A stretch of DNA of 64,000 nt from CALAMC01 sp964459465 (GTDB taxonomy: Bacteria; Zixibacteria; MSB-5A5; GN15; PGXB01): contig CAYWLR010000016.1 in the NCBI GenBank assembly GCA_964459465.1, forward strand, positions 13,107 through 77,106. Direction: 5' to 3'. The translations under genes were made by a program, and so were the position numbers. Below the pieces are notes generated by a model. That model saw only the letters and a list, made by a program, of their open reading frames with translations, searched no databases and was not told the DNA's origin. Within the stretch, counting starts at the first letter, position 1. The number at the start of each line of letters is the position of its first letter. Shown here one piece after another: positions 7,728-15,911 of the stretch.

Positions 7728-9953
7728 TTAAAATCTTCTGAAATGACGCTTTAGACTTACCCCAACAAAAATCAATAGGATAGCCAATACAAACCAATTG
7801 GAAATAGAAAGAATATTGTTCTTGCATAAAACGTCAAGAGTATCGGGATCAACTATCTTTTGGCTAATTGGTATTAATCTCGAAATGGAGTAGAGCATGG
7901 CATTAAATAAATGTTTTGCAAATATAATTACATTCGGGAAACTGCTACCGAAATCATAATTGACTTCCTGACCATTTATCCTTATGCCGGTGAATAAATA
8001 GATAAGAGAAAATATGATAGTTGCCATGAACAGCCAAAGTGAAGATAACCATGTTTGTTCGCCATACCCTGCGACGTACTTATATAAATTGTAGAGTCTT
8101 AAGCGGCCGCCGAAAATAATCAGCAGTAATCTCTTTAATAGACTTTTATTGTTCTTTCTTGTTTCTTTTAGAAATTTCCGTTTCATTTCGAATTCGTTGT
8201 AATAATGTTGACTGGCGCTGTGATAGTCTTTTGCTTTATCCGCAGAAGCCTTAAATCGCATATATAGTTCCGCCAGCTCACTGTAATTAGAGGGGACTGT
8301 TTCTGCACCAATATGGGCATTATTTCCATTGGAAGATGAATCGGTTCTTTTCAATTCTTCAAATATCTTCTCTTCCCAAATCCGAATCCTATTATCATGG
8401 AAAAATGACCGTTGAAAGGACTCGATTTCATTATCCCAATGGTTTGAAATAAACATCGCCTCTTCAAAAAAGGCACATTGGTAAAAAGAAAATAAGGATA
8501 AATTGCACTTGGTAAAATATACGTCTTTTAAATATGATTGTCTGAAAATTATTGCCGGTTTGTTTATTACATTAATGTCTTTTGACCAGTGACGATAGCC
8601 AATTTGCTCAAAAAAGGTTGTGAAAGGATTAAATTTCGCATTTTTAAAAATTATCCGGGGGAAACAGTACTCGTCCGTTTGAAACAGAGGATTTGAGAAA
8701 AAGAAAAAGACGCCATCTTTGATTCGGATATCTTTGAAACTTAGGATATTTCGAATTCCGTTGCTATTAAAAGATGTTTCACCATTAAAATTACATGAAT
8801 CAAAATTGACTTCTGATGGACCCCAATTGACTTCTTCAAAAACTATTTGTTTCCCATTAAAGTTGCTTTTCGTAAAATCTAATTTTTGTCCTAAAATGAT
8901 TGTCATATTGAAAGCAAGTTCGATACAATCAAATGTTGATTCTTTAAATGATACGATATTTGAAAATATTCTCGTCTGGAAAAATGATAGTTTTTTCCCG
9001 GTAAAAGTGCTTTCTCTGAAACACAGATCTAGGCCTTTAAATTCAGTATTATCAAAGGAAGTCTCTATCGCATTAAAAGTAGCCTTAACAAAACTAACTG
9101 TAGTCGCCCCAAACTTGGCATTAAAAAAATCAAGCGATTGGCCTTTAGATTCAATTTCGGAAAAATTAATAGAGTCTCCATTAAAAGTACCTGAGCTGAA
9201 TTTGGTGATTAAGCTATGAATTTTAGCTTTTACAAAGTTGACATCACACTGATTAAAATTTGCATTTTTAAAATCCGTGATGTGATTTTGAAATATAGAA
9301 TTTGAAAAATCCACGATTTTACAACTAAAAATTGATTCTTTAAATATTGCATCACCACCCGTAAACACCGCTCCCTCAAATGAAGCTATTCCTTGCTTGA
9401 ATGTGGCATTTGTAAAGTTTGCATAGCCCCCAGCAAATTTCGCTCGCGGAAATAACGTATTCCCACCAAGGAATTTTGCCTGGCCAAAGTCCGCTTTGTT
9501 TCTGAAATTCGCACCAATAAACAAGGCACAACAATCGCCAAAGCCCTCATTACTTATGGAACCGGCAAATTCACATCGGATAAAATTTGCCATCGAATGG
9601 AACTGTGTTTCACTGAAATCGACTCCGGCCTTGAATCTGCAATTTTCAAATACGGCCTCGTGAGTGAAATTTTGATTTGAGAAATCAACATGGCCATAGA
9701 AAATAGCATTTTTTAGATTCAATCTTGTTCTGAATGGAAAGCCTTGGAAATTTAATTCCGTGGGAAAGATAGCTCCTTCTAGGTTCAAATAATTACGTTT
9801 AATTAAATCATATATTAGGCTATTAAATTCGTCTGGCGTAACCCCTTTGCATCCGGGTGTCGCGTGAAATATGCAATGACCTTCGCTTTCCGACTTTTCA
9901 TTAAAAAAACTGGGATCCCCGTGTGTGCACCCAGGATAACTACACTCTGGCAT
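7728..9953 (-). CDS. Pentapeptide-repeat membrane protein
   Basis: 741 residues. The N-terminus has a small Cys/His-rich region (Cys4, Cys9, Cys27, His30, Cys35) that could bind zinc. Residues about 55-500 are pentapeptide repeats of the A(N/D)F.. type (many Phe at the central position), which fold as a right-handed quadrilateral beta-helix. The C-terminus has two clear TM helices (WLSSLWLFMATIIFSLIYLF near 645 and NWFVLAILLIFVGVSL near 720), so the helix is tethered to a membrane. Function unknown; similar proteins are common but uncharacterised. Visibly more AT-rich than its neighbours and bracketed by inverted repeats, which suggests transfer. Confidence 0.85.
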   Translation of the reverse strand: MPECSYPGCTHGDPSFFNEKSESEGHCIFHATPGCKGVTPDEFNSLIYDLIKRNYLNLEGAIFPTELNFQGFPFRTRLNLKNAIFYGHVDFSNQNFTHEAVFENCRFKAGVDFSETQFHSMANFIRCEFAGSISNEGFGDCCALFIGANFRNKADFGQAKFLGGNTLFPRAKFAGGYANFTNATFKQGIASFEGAVFTGGDAIFKESIFSCKIVDFSNSIFQNHITDFKNANFNQCDVNFVKAKIHSLITKFSSGTFNGDSINFSEIESKGQSLDFFNAKFGATTVSFVKATFNAIETSFDNTEFKGLDLCFRESTFTGKKLSFFQTRIFSNIVSFKESTFDCIELAFNMTIILGQKLDFTKSNFNGKQIVFEEVNWGPSEVNFDSCNFNGETSFNSNGIRNILSFKDIRIKDGVFFFFSNPLFQTDEYCFPRIIFKNAKFNPFTTFFEQIGYRHWSKDINVINKPAIIFRQSYLKDVYFTKCNLSLFSFYQCAFFEEAMFISNHWDNEIESFQRSFFHDNRIRIWEEKIFEELKRTDSSSNGNNAHIGAETVPSNYSELAELYMRFKASADKAKDYHSASQHYYNEFEMKRKFLKETRKNNKSLLKRLLLIIFGGRLRLYNLYKYVAGYGEQTWLSSLWLFMATIIFSLIYLFTGIRINGQEVNYDFGSSFPNVIIFAKHLFNAMLYSISRLIPISQKIVDPDTLDVLCKNNILSISNWFVLAILLIFVGVSLKRHFRRF

Positions 9954-10066
9954 ACCTCACCCTTGCGTGAAATTCGATTATTCGATGATGTAAGTATATA
10001 TTTATTAAGAATTCCAGTCAATCACAAAATAGCGTGGTTGTGGAATTCTTGGCAAATGCCATAGCA

Positions 10067-10122
10067 AAGAACTGGATTCCCGCACTTCATTCTTCAGCAC
10101 CTTCGGCCTTCGCGGGCATAAC
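10067..10122 (-). repeat. Right arm of the 56-bp inverted repeat
   Basis: Reverse complement of 7665-7720 with about six differences. The pentapeptide gene and its upstream region lie exactly between the two arms (7721-10066). Confidence 0.85.
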
Positions 10123-10146
10123 ATTTATTTTGGAAAATTGATATTT

Positions 10147-10172
10147 ACCGGTCGGTCTGAGGACCGACCGGT
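10147..10172. other. Perfect 11-bp hairpin downstream of sppA
   Basis: ACCGGTCGGTC (10147-10157) pairs with GACCGACCGGT (10162-10172) around TGAG. It lies 44 bases past the sppA stop on the minus strand. No T tract follows, so it may stabilise the mRNA end rather than terminate. Confidence 0.6.
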
Positions 10173-10215
10173 CGCAACGCCGGAGTGCGTAGCGAGATAC
10201 TCGAAAATATGTCTT

Positions 10216-12642
10216 TTATTCCGCCATCGGCCAGTCATCCGGCGGAAGCATGAACAACGGCCGGCCGGGGGAGTCGGTGATCATTTTCAAGTACATTATC
10301 GATGGGTCGTCCAGTAAACTCGGAATCTCCGGCATCTTCGGCAAACCGAAATCAAAATCGAACAGGCCCTTGTACTTCGGAATCTCGACAATGGTCACTT
10401 CCCGATCCGGCGCCAGACCGGCCCGCTCTCGGGCAACGGCGATGGCGGTGGTCAAGGACCCAATTTTGTCCACCAGGCCCAGTTCTAGGCCGTCGGTTCC
10501 GGAGTACACATGACCCTCACCGATTTCGCGCACGCGCTCTTCGGACATTTTCCGCCCTTTTGCCACCACGCCGACAAACTGATCATAGTGCTTCAATATG
10601 GCGTTTTTCATTATGGCAAATTCATCGTCGGTAAGATTGCGGCCCGGGATAGTGATTCCCAGAAGCGGCAGGCGAACCCCCAAAAACAGATCGGCATGGT
10701 CGCCGCGTTTGACGAAATCATAAGACATTCCCAGTTTTTTGGATAATTCTATATCGTACACCCAGCCGCCATACACGCCAATAGAACCGGTCAAAGTATT
10801 CGGCCCGGCGACTATTTCGGTTCCAAAGGCCGAAATCCAGTATCCGCCCGAAGCGGCCAGTTGTCCCTGTGAAACGATAACCGGTTTCTTCTCGGCGCAC
10901 CGGCGTACCGCCTGGGCCACCATATCGCTGGGCAGACCCATCCCGCCGGGGCTGTCCACGCGGAAGACGACGGCTTTTACATTCGGTCTCGCGGCCAAAG
11001 CCTTGAAAACGGTTTCCAGCCAGCGGCCCTTGATGCCGCTGTCCATGGCGCATTCCCCAAGGCCATAAACCACCGCGATTTCCGGTTTGAGGCCCCAGGT
11101 TTGCGACGGCATCGCAATATCTTTAATATGATCCGGGGCAAGGCCCCACATGAAACGCCCGCTTAGGTTTTTGACAATGTTGCCGACATCGGACCATCGC
11201 GCCAGGGTATCGACCAGTTTGCGGTCGAGAGCGTCCGAGGCATCGAGAATCCCTATGTTATTGATAATATCATCGAATTCATTATAAGTTAAATGTCTCG
11301 CGGCGCAAATTTCTTCGCGGGCCAGTTCATAGCGGTCGTCGATGTACGCCTGCCGTTGTTCACGGTCGGCGGGGGACATGTCGTCGCGGCTATACGGTTC
11401 GGGCCCGGATTTGTACTTAAAAAAGCGCCATTCCTCGAAACCGAGACCGAGTTTTTCCAGCGCCCCTTTGAAATATGTCCGCCCTGCGGCATAACCGACC
11501 GGGAGAATATACCCGATTGGGTCCATGACGATGATATCGGCAACGCTGGCCAGATGATATTCCGTTATTTTTACTTCATCGATGAATATTATGACCGGCT
11601 TGCCGCTGCTTTTGAACTGGACCAGCTCGTTTCTTATTTCCCAGGCATGTTCCGGGACAATGGATAAACCGGATAAATTTATCGCCAGCACCCCGACCCG
11701 CGGGTCTGACGCGGCGGCCTTGATGCCGTTTAATACATCATACAACCGTGGTCCACCGTCGTCAAAATAACGGTACTTATGATACCGGACATTACCCTTC
11801 AGGTGCATTGAGACGAACCGCCGGTCATGTTCGAAAATTTCGGAAATATAACTGGGCTTGAGCCCGCCCAGACGGACATAATTGCTGTACATGGCATGAT
11901 TTTGGTCGCGGTCGAAGTGTGCCTGCGAGCCAAAACCGAGATAGCCCAAGCCGATGCTGACGCCGACCGTGAACGCCTCGGATTCGAAATATCTCCCGAT
12001 AATACTGATACCATCGGCCGGTTCGAAAACCGCTCCCAGACTCCATGGCAAATCCGAAAAACTCATGCCGTACTTAAGAGCGGCGTCGGCAAAAACGGTC
12101 AGAGCCCTGGTGCCGGTGGGTCGGAATCCGATGTCACCCACGAGCTCATTGTCTTTGCTTTCGAGGGATTCATAATAGACCATTCCCGTGGAGATGTACT
12201 TGTTGGGTCGTGAAATACTGCCTATGGAAAATATTTTTTCATGCCCGGCGGCGTTATCGTTACCCGATGACCAGCCATAGGACAAACCCATGGCGTGTCC
12301 CTGCGAACCAAAGCCAAAACCGAAACGATAATCGCTGATCGATGCCCCTCCCATATCATAACGAAAATAATTGAAGCCGACATTGGGCAGGGCGGTCATC
12401 AGACCCCAGCTGTCGAACGATGAAAAATCGGTGCCCTCGGTTGACCAGGTCAGGCGGATTTCACCGTCGGACAGCAGGGCTAAATTAGCCGGGTTGGCAT
12501 GGCCGAGAAGACCGTCATTGTACACCGAGGACGGCGCAAACAAAAAGCCGGAACGATAATAATAGCCGGGGAAACCTTCGGCCGACAATTGGCCGACAAA
12601 CACAAACAGCATGATTGCCAGGGATGTCATTATTCGTTTCAT
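10216..12642 (-). CDS. sppA: SppA-type signal peptide peptidase with N-terminal barrel-like domain
   Basis: 808 residues, signal peptide at 1-21. Residues about 23-285 are rich in alternating aromatic/glycine strands (for example GFGFGSQGHAMGLSYGW) and resemble an outer-membrane beta-barrel rather than protease. Two S49 (ClpP-fold) repeats follow as in 67-kDa SppA: the general-base lysine is K411 in FKYKSGPEPYSRDDMS and the nucleophile is S598 in QLAASGGYW. SppA degrades leftover signal peptides in the periplasm. The N-terminal extension replaces the usual single TM anchor and would hold the protease at the outer membrane. The ATG at 12642 follows GAGGTC. Probably monocistronic; a terminator separates it from the lipoprotein gene upstream. 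Confidence 0.9.
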   Translation of the reverse strand: MKRIMTSLAIMLFVFVGQLSAEGFPGYYYRSGFLFAPSSVYNDGLLGHANPANLALLSDGEIRLTWSTEGTDFSSFDSWGLMTALPNVGFNYFRYDMGGASISDYRFGFGFGSQGHAMGLSYGWSSGNDNAAGHEKIFSIGSISRPNKYISTGMVYYESLESKDNELVGDIGFRPTGTRALTVFADAALKYGMSFSDLPWSLGAVFEPADGISIIGRYFESEAFTVGVSIGLGYLGFGSQAHFDRDQNHAMYSNYVRLGGLKPSYISEIFEHDRRFVSMHLKGNVRYHKYRYFDDGGPRLYDVLNGIKAAASDPRVGVLAINLSGLSIVPEHAWEIRNELVQFKSSGKPVIIFIDEVKITEYHLASVADIIVMDPIGYILPVGYAAGRTYFKGALEKLGLGFEEWRFFKYKSGPEPYSRDDMSPADREQRQAYIDDRYELAREEICAARHLTYNEFDDIINNIGILDASDALDRKLVDTLARWSDVGNIVKNLSGRFMWGLAPDHIKDIAMPSQTWGLKPEIAVVYGLGECAMDSGIKGRWLETVFKALAARPNVKAVVFRVDSPGGMGLPSDMVAQAVRRCAEKKPVIVSQGQLAASGGYWISAFGTEIVAGPNTLTGSIGVYGGWVYDIELSKKLGMSYDFVKRGDHADLFLGVRLPLLGITIPGRNLTDDEFAIMKNAILKHYDQFVGVVAKGRKMSEERVREIGEGHVYSGTDGLELGLVDKIGSLTTAIAVARERAGLAPDREVTIVEIPKYKGLFDFDFGLPKMPEIPSLLDDPSIMYLKMITDSPGRPLFMLPPDDWPMAE

Positions 12643-12703
12643 ATATTTGACCTCTTTTTACTATATGATATGTAAAATCGCATAGCCCGCGGCGTTTTGC
12701 AAT

Positions 12704-12731
12704 AAAAAAGGCCGGACGGCATCGTCCGGCC
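12704..12731 (-). terminator. Terminator of the lipoprotein gene
   Basis: Stem GGCCGGACG/CGTCCGGCC (12710-12718 with 12723-12731), loop GCAT, with six A on the plus strand at 12704-12709 that become a U tract on the minus-strand transcript. It separates the lipoprotein gene from sppA. Confidence 0.8.
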
Positions 12732-12753
12732 GAAAAAAAAGAGAACACAAATT

Positions 12754-13476
12754 CTATTTATAAAAATCCTGAAGTTCATGAAAAGCATCGTGCAGGTCGG
12801 TCATCTTGTCGGTCAAATCACCAAGACGATTTTCGGCGAAAGCGAATACGAGCGAGTCAAATGCAGTCCGGAGATTGGTGACGCCTGCCTTGAATTCATC
12901 CTGTGCATAATTGTACTTGGCAGGCAAAGTAGTGGTTTCGAGGACCATGACAGCCTCCTCGAAATCGGGCAAACATAACTTTAAATCATCCCATTTTTCA
13001 TTGACGGTATAATCGTGCCAGGCCGGCTGCAAGGCTTTATGAAAATCCTCAATAGGCTTGATATTAGGCACGAAAACCGACCAGACATCGATAAAGGCCG
13101 TGCGGACCATATTCACCGCCCCTTTAAGTTCCACATCGGTCGCCGAATCGGCTACGGTGGCGAAACTATCGACCGCCAGGGTCAAGGCCGGCATAGCTTC
13201 GGCGAACTGCGCGGAGACGTCTTCGTGAAATTTCGGCAATGTCGCTTTTTCCAGAGTCCGGCAGGCATCGGACATCTGCGCGGCATTTTCGCGAACGGCG
13301 GTATAATTGGAATCGATAACGGCGTGAACGGCACCCTCCAGCACGGCCATAAAGGCGTCAAGTTCCGCGAATTCACGCTCGGCGGCTGTCGGGGCGGCTT
13401 TCTCCGCTTGTTTCTGGGCACAGGCAATGGCCAAAAGCGCAACGGCAATAATGATTACAGGACGGCACAACTTCAT
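12754..13476 (-). CDS. Helical lipoprotein of unknown function
   Basis: 240 residues; the lipobox LAIAC ends at Cys19, followed by a Gln/Lys/Ala-rich linker. The rest is predicted helical with a two-fold internal similarity: a segment with LEKATLPKFHED...F near 77-90 recurs as LETTTLPAKYNYAQDEF in the second half. This suggests a duplicated four-helix-bundle-like unit (cytochrome-c'-like or DUF-type bundle), but no heme motif is seen. No family recognised. The start ATG follows GGAGGAG. A terminator directly follows, so the gene is its own unit. Confidence 0.75.
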   Translation of the reverse strand: MKLCRPVIIIAVALLAIACAQKQAEKAAPTAAEREFAELDAFMAVLEGAVHAVIDSNYTAVRENAAQMSDACRTLEKATLPKFHEDVSAQFAEAMPALTLAVDSFATVADSATDVELKGAVNMVRTAFIDVWSVFVPNIKPIEDFHKALQPAWHDYTVNEKWDDLKLCLPDFEEAVMVLETTTLPAKYNYAQDEFKAGVTNLRTAFDSLVFAFAENRLGDLTDKMTDLHDAFHELQDFYK

Positions 13477-13710
13477 GATTACTCCTCCGATATATGATAA
13501 ATTAATCTATCTTTCAGTTAATGGCGCAGGCGGCAAGAAAAAAAATCTGACCCGAAATGACAAGCGCTTTTTTCAAATATATGAACGACTCGAAAAAGCA
13601 GGACCGATCGTGTCCCGTATTATATTGTCAGGCAATAAGTTTCTTGCGCGTGGAAGCAGGAGTTCCTATTATGCAATATAAGACTATTTTTCCGGAAAAG
13701 GAGGTTATCT

Positions 13711-14067
13711 ATGGCCAAAGTCGCCATTGTCGGGTGCAAGCGTATTCAGGACCAACTCTGCATTGCCTGCGAAAAATGTCTCAAAGCGATAAGTCTCAAA
13801 GACGGGGAATTCGCCCGCTATGATGATGATATCGAACTGGTCGCGCTGGGTAACTGCGGCGACTGCCCGGGATTAATTGTCCCAAAACTTCTTTTGATGA
13901 ACGAAATCGCCGAGCAGATCGGCCGCAAATACGATGTGATTCATCTGGGGACATGTATTGTTAAAGCCAAAACGACCGGTCAGTGTCCTCTGGATTTCGA
14001 TAAAATCGCCGCGTTCATCAAAGACAAATTCGGCAAAGAACTGGTGGTGGGCACCCATAATTATTAA
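13711..14067 (+). CDS. CGGC domain protein (putative metal binding)
   Basis: 118 residues with a Cys-rich pattern: C9, C17/C20/C23 in LCIACEKCL, C49 and C52 in GNCGDCPG, then C82 (GTCIVKAK) and C92. This order (CxxCxxC, then NCGxCPG, then HLGTC) matches CGGC-domain proteins, thought to bind a metal; no reaction is established. A strong AAAAGGAGG (about 13698) precedes ATG 13711. No operon partner on either side; the next feature downstream is the small transcription unit at 14181. Confidence 0.8.
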   Translation: MAKVAIVGCKRIQDQLCIACEKCLKAISLKDGEFARYDDDIELVALGNCGDCPGLIVPKLLLMNEIAEQIGRKYDVIHLGTCIVKAKTTGQCPLDFDKIAAFIKDKFGKELVVGTHNY

Positions 14068-14180
14068 AAACCCATCTAAAATGGCCATTTCCCGATTGGT
14101 TGATAGGGCTGCAAATCATTCTTTTTTCGACTTTTTTATTGATTTTTGGCCGCTTTCTGCCGTTATTAATAGTACACGAG

Positions 14181-14233
14181 AAAGGAGGTGGTCTATTTTG
14201 AAATCAGACAAACGTGAGGTGGCTGCTACTTAG
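14181..14233 (+). CDS. Very short ORF (11 codons) with strong ribosome site
   Basis: AAAGGAGG (14181-14188), nine bases, then TTG (14198-14200) and the reading MKSDKREVAAT ending TAG at 14231-14233. A small hairpin (14223-14227 with 14232-14236) overlaps the stop codon, a second hairpin (14240-14244 with 14254-14258) follows, and a strong terminator ends the unit at 14317. The ideal ribosome site is the main reason to believe translation. It could be a leader peptide, a tiny functional peptide, or part of a structured RNA. I do not recognise the family. Confidence 0.45.
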
Positions 14234-14288
14234 CAGAATCCCCATTTATATGTTGGGGTCAGCTAAGTAAATCCCAACAGTATACCGA

Positions 14289-14317
14289 CCCCGACCCGCC
14301 CAGGGCCGGGGTTTTTT
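14289..14317 (+). terminator. Strong intrinsic terminator after the short ORF
   Basis: CCCCGACCC (14289-14297) pairs with GGGCCGGGG (14303-14311) with one mismatch, loop GCCCA, followed by six T (14312-14317). It ends the small unit and isolates it from the porin operon 300 bases on. Confidence 0.85.
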
Positions 14318-14412
14318 ATTGAAAAAAGTATCTCGTTTCAATTATTCTGGTATAGATAATCAAGATATCGATCAGGCCGGAAAATATTTTGCGATTTAAG
14401 GCATGTCATAAT

Positions 14413-14430
14413 ATAGATTGACAAATCTAT
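14413..14430. promoter_or_regulatory. Perfect palindrome, candidate operator
   Basis: ATAGATT-GACA-AATCTAT, a perfect 7-4-7 inverted repeat about 195 bases upstream of the porin start. Regulator unknown. Confidence 0.5.
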
Positions 14431-14439
14431 CCTGTTATA

Positions 14440-14455
14440 TCTTATTGACATAAGA
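14440..14455. promoter_or_regulatory. Second perfect palindrome, candidate operator
   Basis: TCTTAT-TGAC-ATAAGA, a perfect 6-4-6 inverted repeat with its centre 26 bases from that of the palindrome at 14413. Both have four-base spacers containing GAC. Confidence 0.5.
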
Positions 14456-14532
14456 CGAGGTCCGGCGACAGCAAATTAAGTTGTTATCTTATGACGAATT
14501 ACAAAGCCTCTTTTAGCATTGGTGACTCGTCC

Positions 14533-14546
14533 TTGATTTAAGTCAA
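14533..14546. promoter_or_regulatory. FNR/DNR-like box upstream of the porin-cytochrome operon
   Basis: TTGATTTAAGTCAA differs by one base from the FNR consensus TTGAT-N4-ATCAA and resembles NNR/DNR sites for nitrogen-oxide regulons. It lies 78 bases upstream of the porin start. An FNR/CRP-family activator at this site is inference; no such regulator gene is in the window. Confidence 0.5.
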
Positions 14547-14624
14547 ATTTCCGGGGAGCTATGAAAATTATAATGATTTCTATATCATTTAAAGCCATGA
14601 AATAAGCTATGGCAGGAGGATGTG

Positions 14625-15875
14625 ATGAAGGATATGACAGCATTTTTCGTGATTTTCGGTCTGATATTGTTGATGGCCGGAGATATTTCTGCCGAGCCGA
14701 AACTGAATTTCGGAGGGCAAATTCGGTTTCGCGGCGAATATGATGACCGCGACTTGAATCCTTCCAACGTGGCTTTGAAGTATTCCGAACTTCGCACCCG
14801 GGTGCATCTCAAGGCCGAACTGGACAGAAATGTGACGGCCTTCGTGCAACTTCAGGACAGCCGCCTGCTTGGCCAGGATACTTCCGGGATAACCAGCAAC
14901 AAAGAAAATGTTGACCTCCACCAGGCCTATATTCAAATCAATCGGCTGTGGCACGACGGGGTCGGATGCAAAGTCGGTCGTTTCGAGGTCAATATCGGCA
15001 ATCAACGCGTTTTTGGGGCGGTCGATTGGAGCCGGGTCGGGCGGGCCTGGGATGGGGCCGTACTGTGGTATGACCAGCGCGATTTCAGATTGAGCGGCTA
15101 TTGGCTCAAGCGGCTTGAATTGAACGATACCCTTGATAATCGCGATTTTGACATCACCGGCCTTCATGCCCATTTCAAGGATATAAATCTGGAGCTATTC
15201 GGGTTTTATGAATATGACGCCGATGAGCTCGATGAGGCTCGCGAAACCACGCGGCATAACAAGTTGAATAGGTTTAACGTCGGGTTGTACTATAAAGATG
15301 TTCGCGATAATGTCGACTACGATGTGACGGCGGTTTATCAGACCGGCGATCAATCCGATCCGACCGCGGTTGACCCGGATGACGTCGATATCTCGGCCCT
15401 GATGATAGCCGGAGAAATCGGCCATACTTTTGACGCCCGCAAAAACAACCTGCGGCTGGCGGCCGGATTCGACTATACTTCGGGCGATGATACACCCAAT
15501 AATCATACTAATAATGCCTATAGCAATCTTTATTATACCGGCCACAAATTCCGGGGATACATGGATTATTTCGTCGGTTCGCCGACTTATGGACTGCTCG
15601 ATTTATTTTTTCGGGCGGCTTTTGACCCCGATCCGCTCTGGACCGTCAGGGGCGACATGCACTTTTTCAAAGCCGCGGCCGAATATGAAAATTATTTGGG
15701 CGACGACACCAAAGATATCGGTTCCGAATTCGATTTAACCGTGGTCACAACCAGCGTCCCGGGCCTTCTTTTGACCGGCGGAGCATCGGTCTTTTTGCCG
15801 TCGAAATCATTCGCCGGTCACGATGATCCCGGAGCCAGGTACTGGCTGTACACTATGGCCGAAGTGAATTTTTAG
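14625..15875 (+). CDS. Alginate-export-type outer membrane porin
   Basis: 416 residues; signal peptide ending near GDISA-EPK. The mature protein is a run of amphipathic strands (LNFGGQIRFRGEYDDRD, ELRTRVHLKAELDRNVTAFVQLQDSR, KVGRFEVNIGNQRVFGAVDW) ending in a C-terminal Phe, typical of an outer-membrane barrel of the alginate_exp family. Such porins next to multiheme cytochromes usually let small solutes such as nitrite or hydroxylamine reach the periplasm; alginate need not be the substrate. The ATG at 14625 is preferred over GTG 14622 because CAGGAGGA (14613-14620) is well spaced from it. First gene of an operon with two cytochromes (36 and 9 bases apart). Confidence 0.82.
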   Translation: MKDMTAFFVIFGLILLMAGDISAEPKLNFGGQIRFRGEYDDRDLNPSNVALKYSELRTRVHLKAELDRNVTAFVQLQDSRLLGQDTSGITSNKENVDLHQAYIQINRLWHDGVGCKVGRFEVNIGNQRVFGAVDWSRVGRAWDGAVLWYDQRDFRLSGYWLKRLELNDTLDNRDFDITGLHAHFKDINLELFGFYEYDADELDEARETTRHNKLNRFNVGLYYKDVRDNVDYDVTAVYQTGDQSDPTAVDPDDVDISALMIAGEIGHTFDARKNNLRLAAGFDYTSGDDTPNNHTNNAYSNLYYTGHKFRGYMDYFVGSPTYGLLDLFFRAAFDPDPLWTVRGDMHFFKAAAEYENYLGDDTKDIGSEFDLTVVTTSVPGLLLTGGASVFLPSKSFAGHDDPGARYWLYTMAEVNF

Positions 15876-15911
15876 AAAACGAATAACAGCAATAAATGTG
15901 GGAAGGATAAA

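Larger units (their letters stand above)
14068..14624. other. 557-base gene-poor region with small transcript and operator-like palindromes
   Basis: Holds an eleven-codon ORF with its own ribosome site and terminator (14181-14317), then three palindromic sites upstream of the porin operon (14413, 14440, 14533). No longer convincing coding frame on either strand. Confidence 0.6.
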
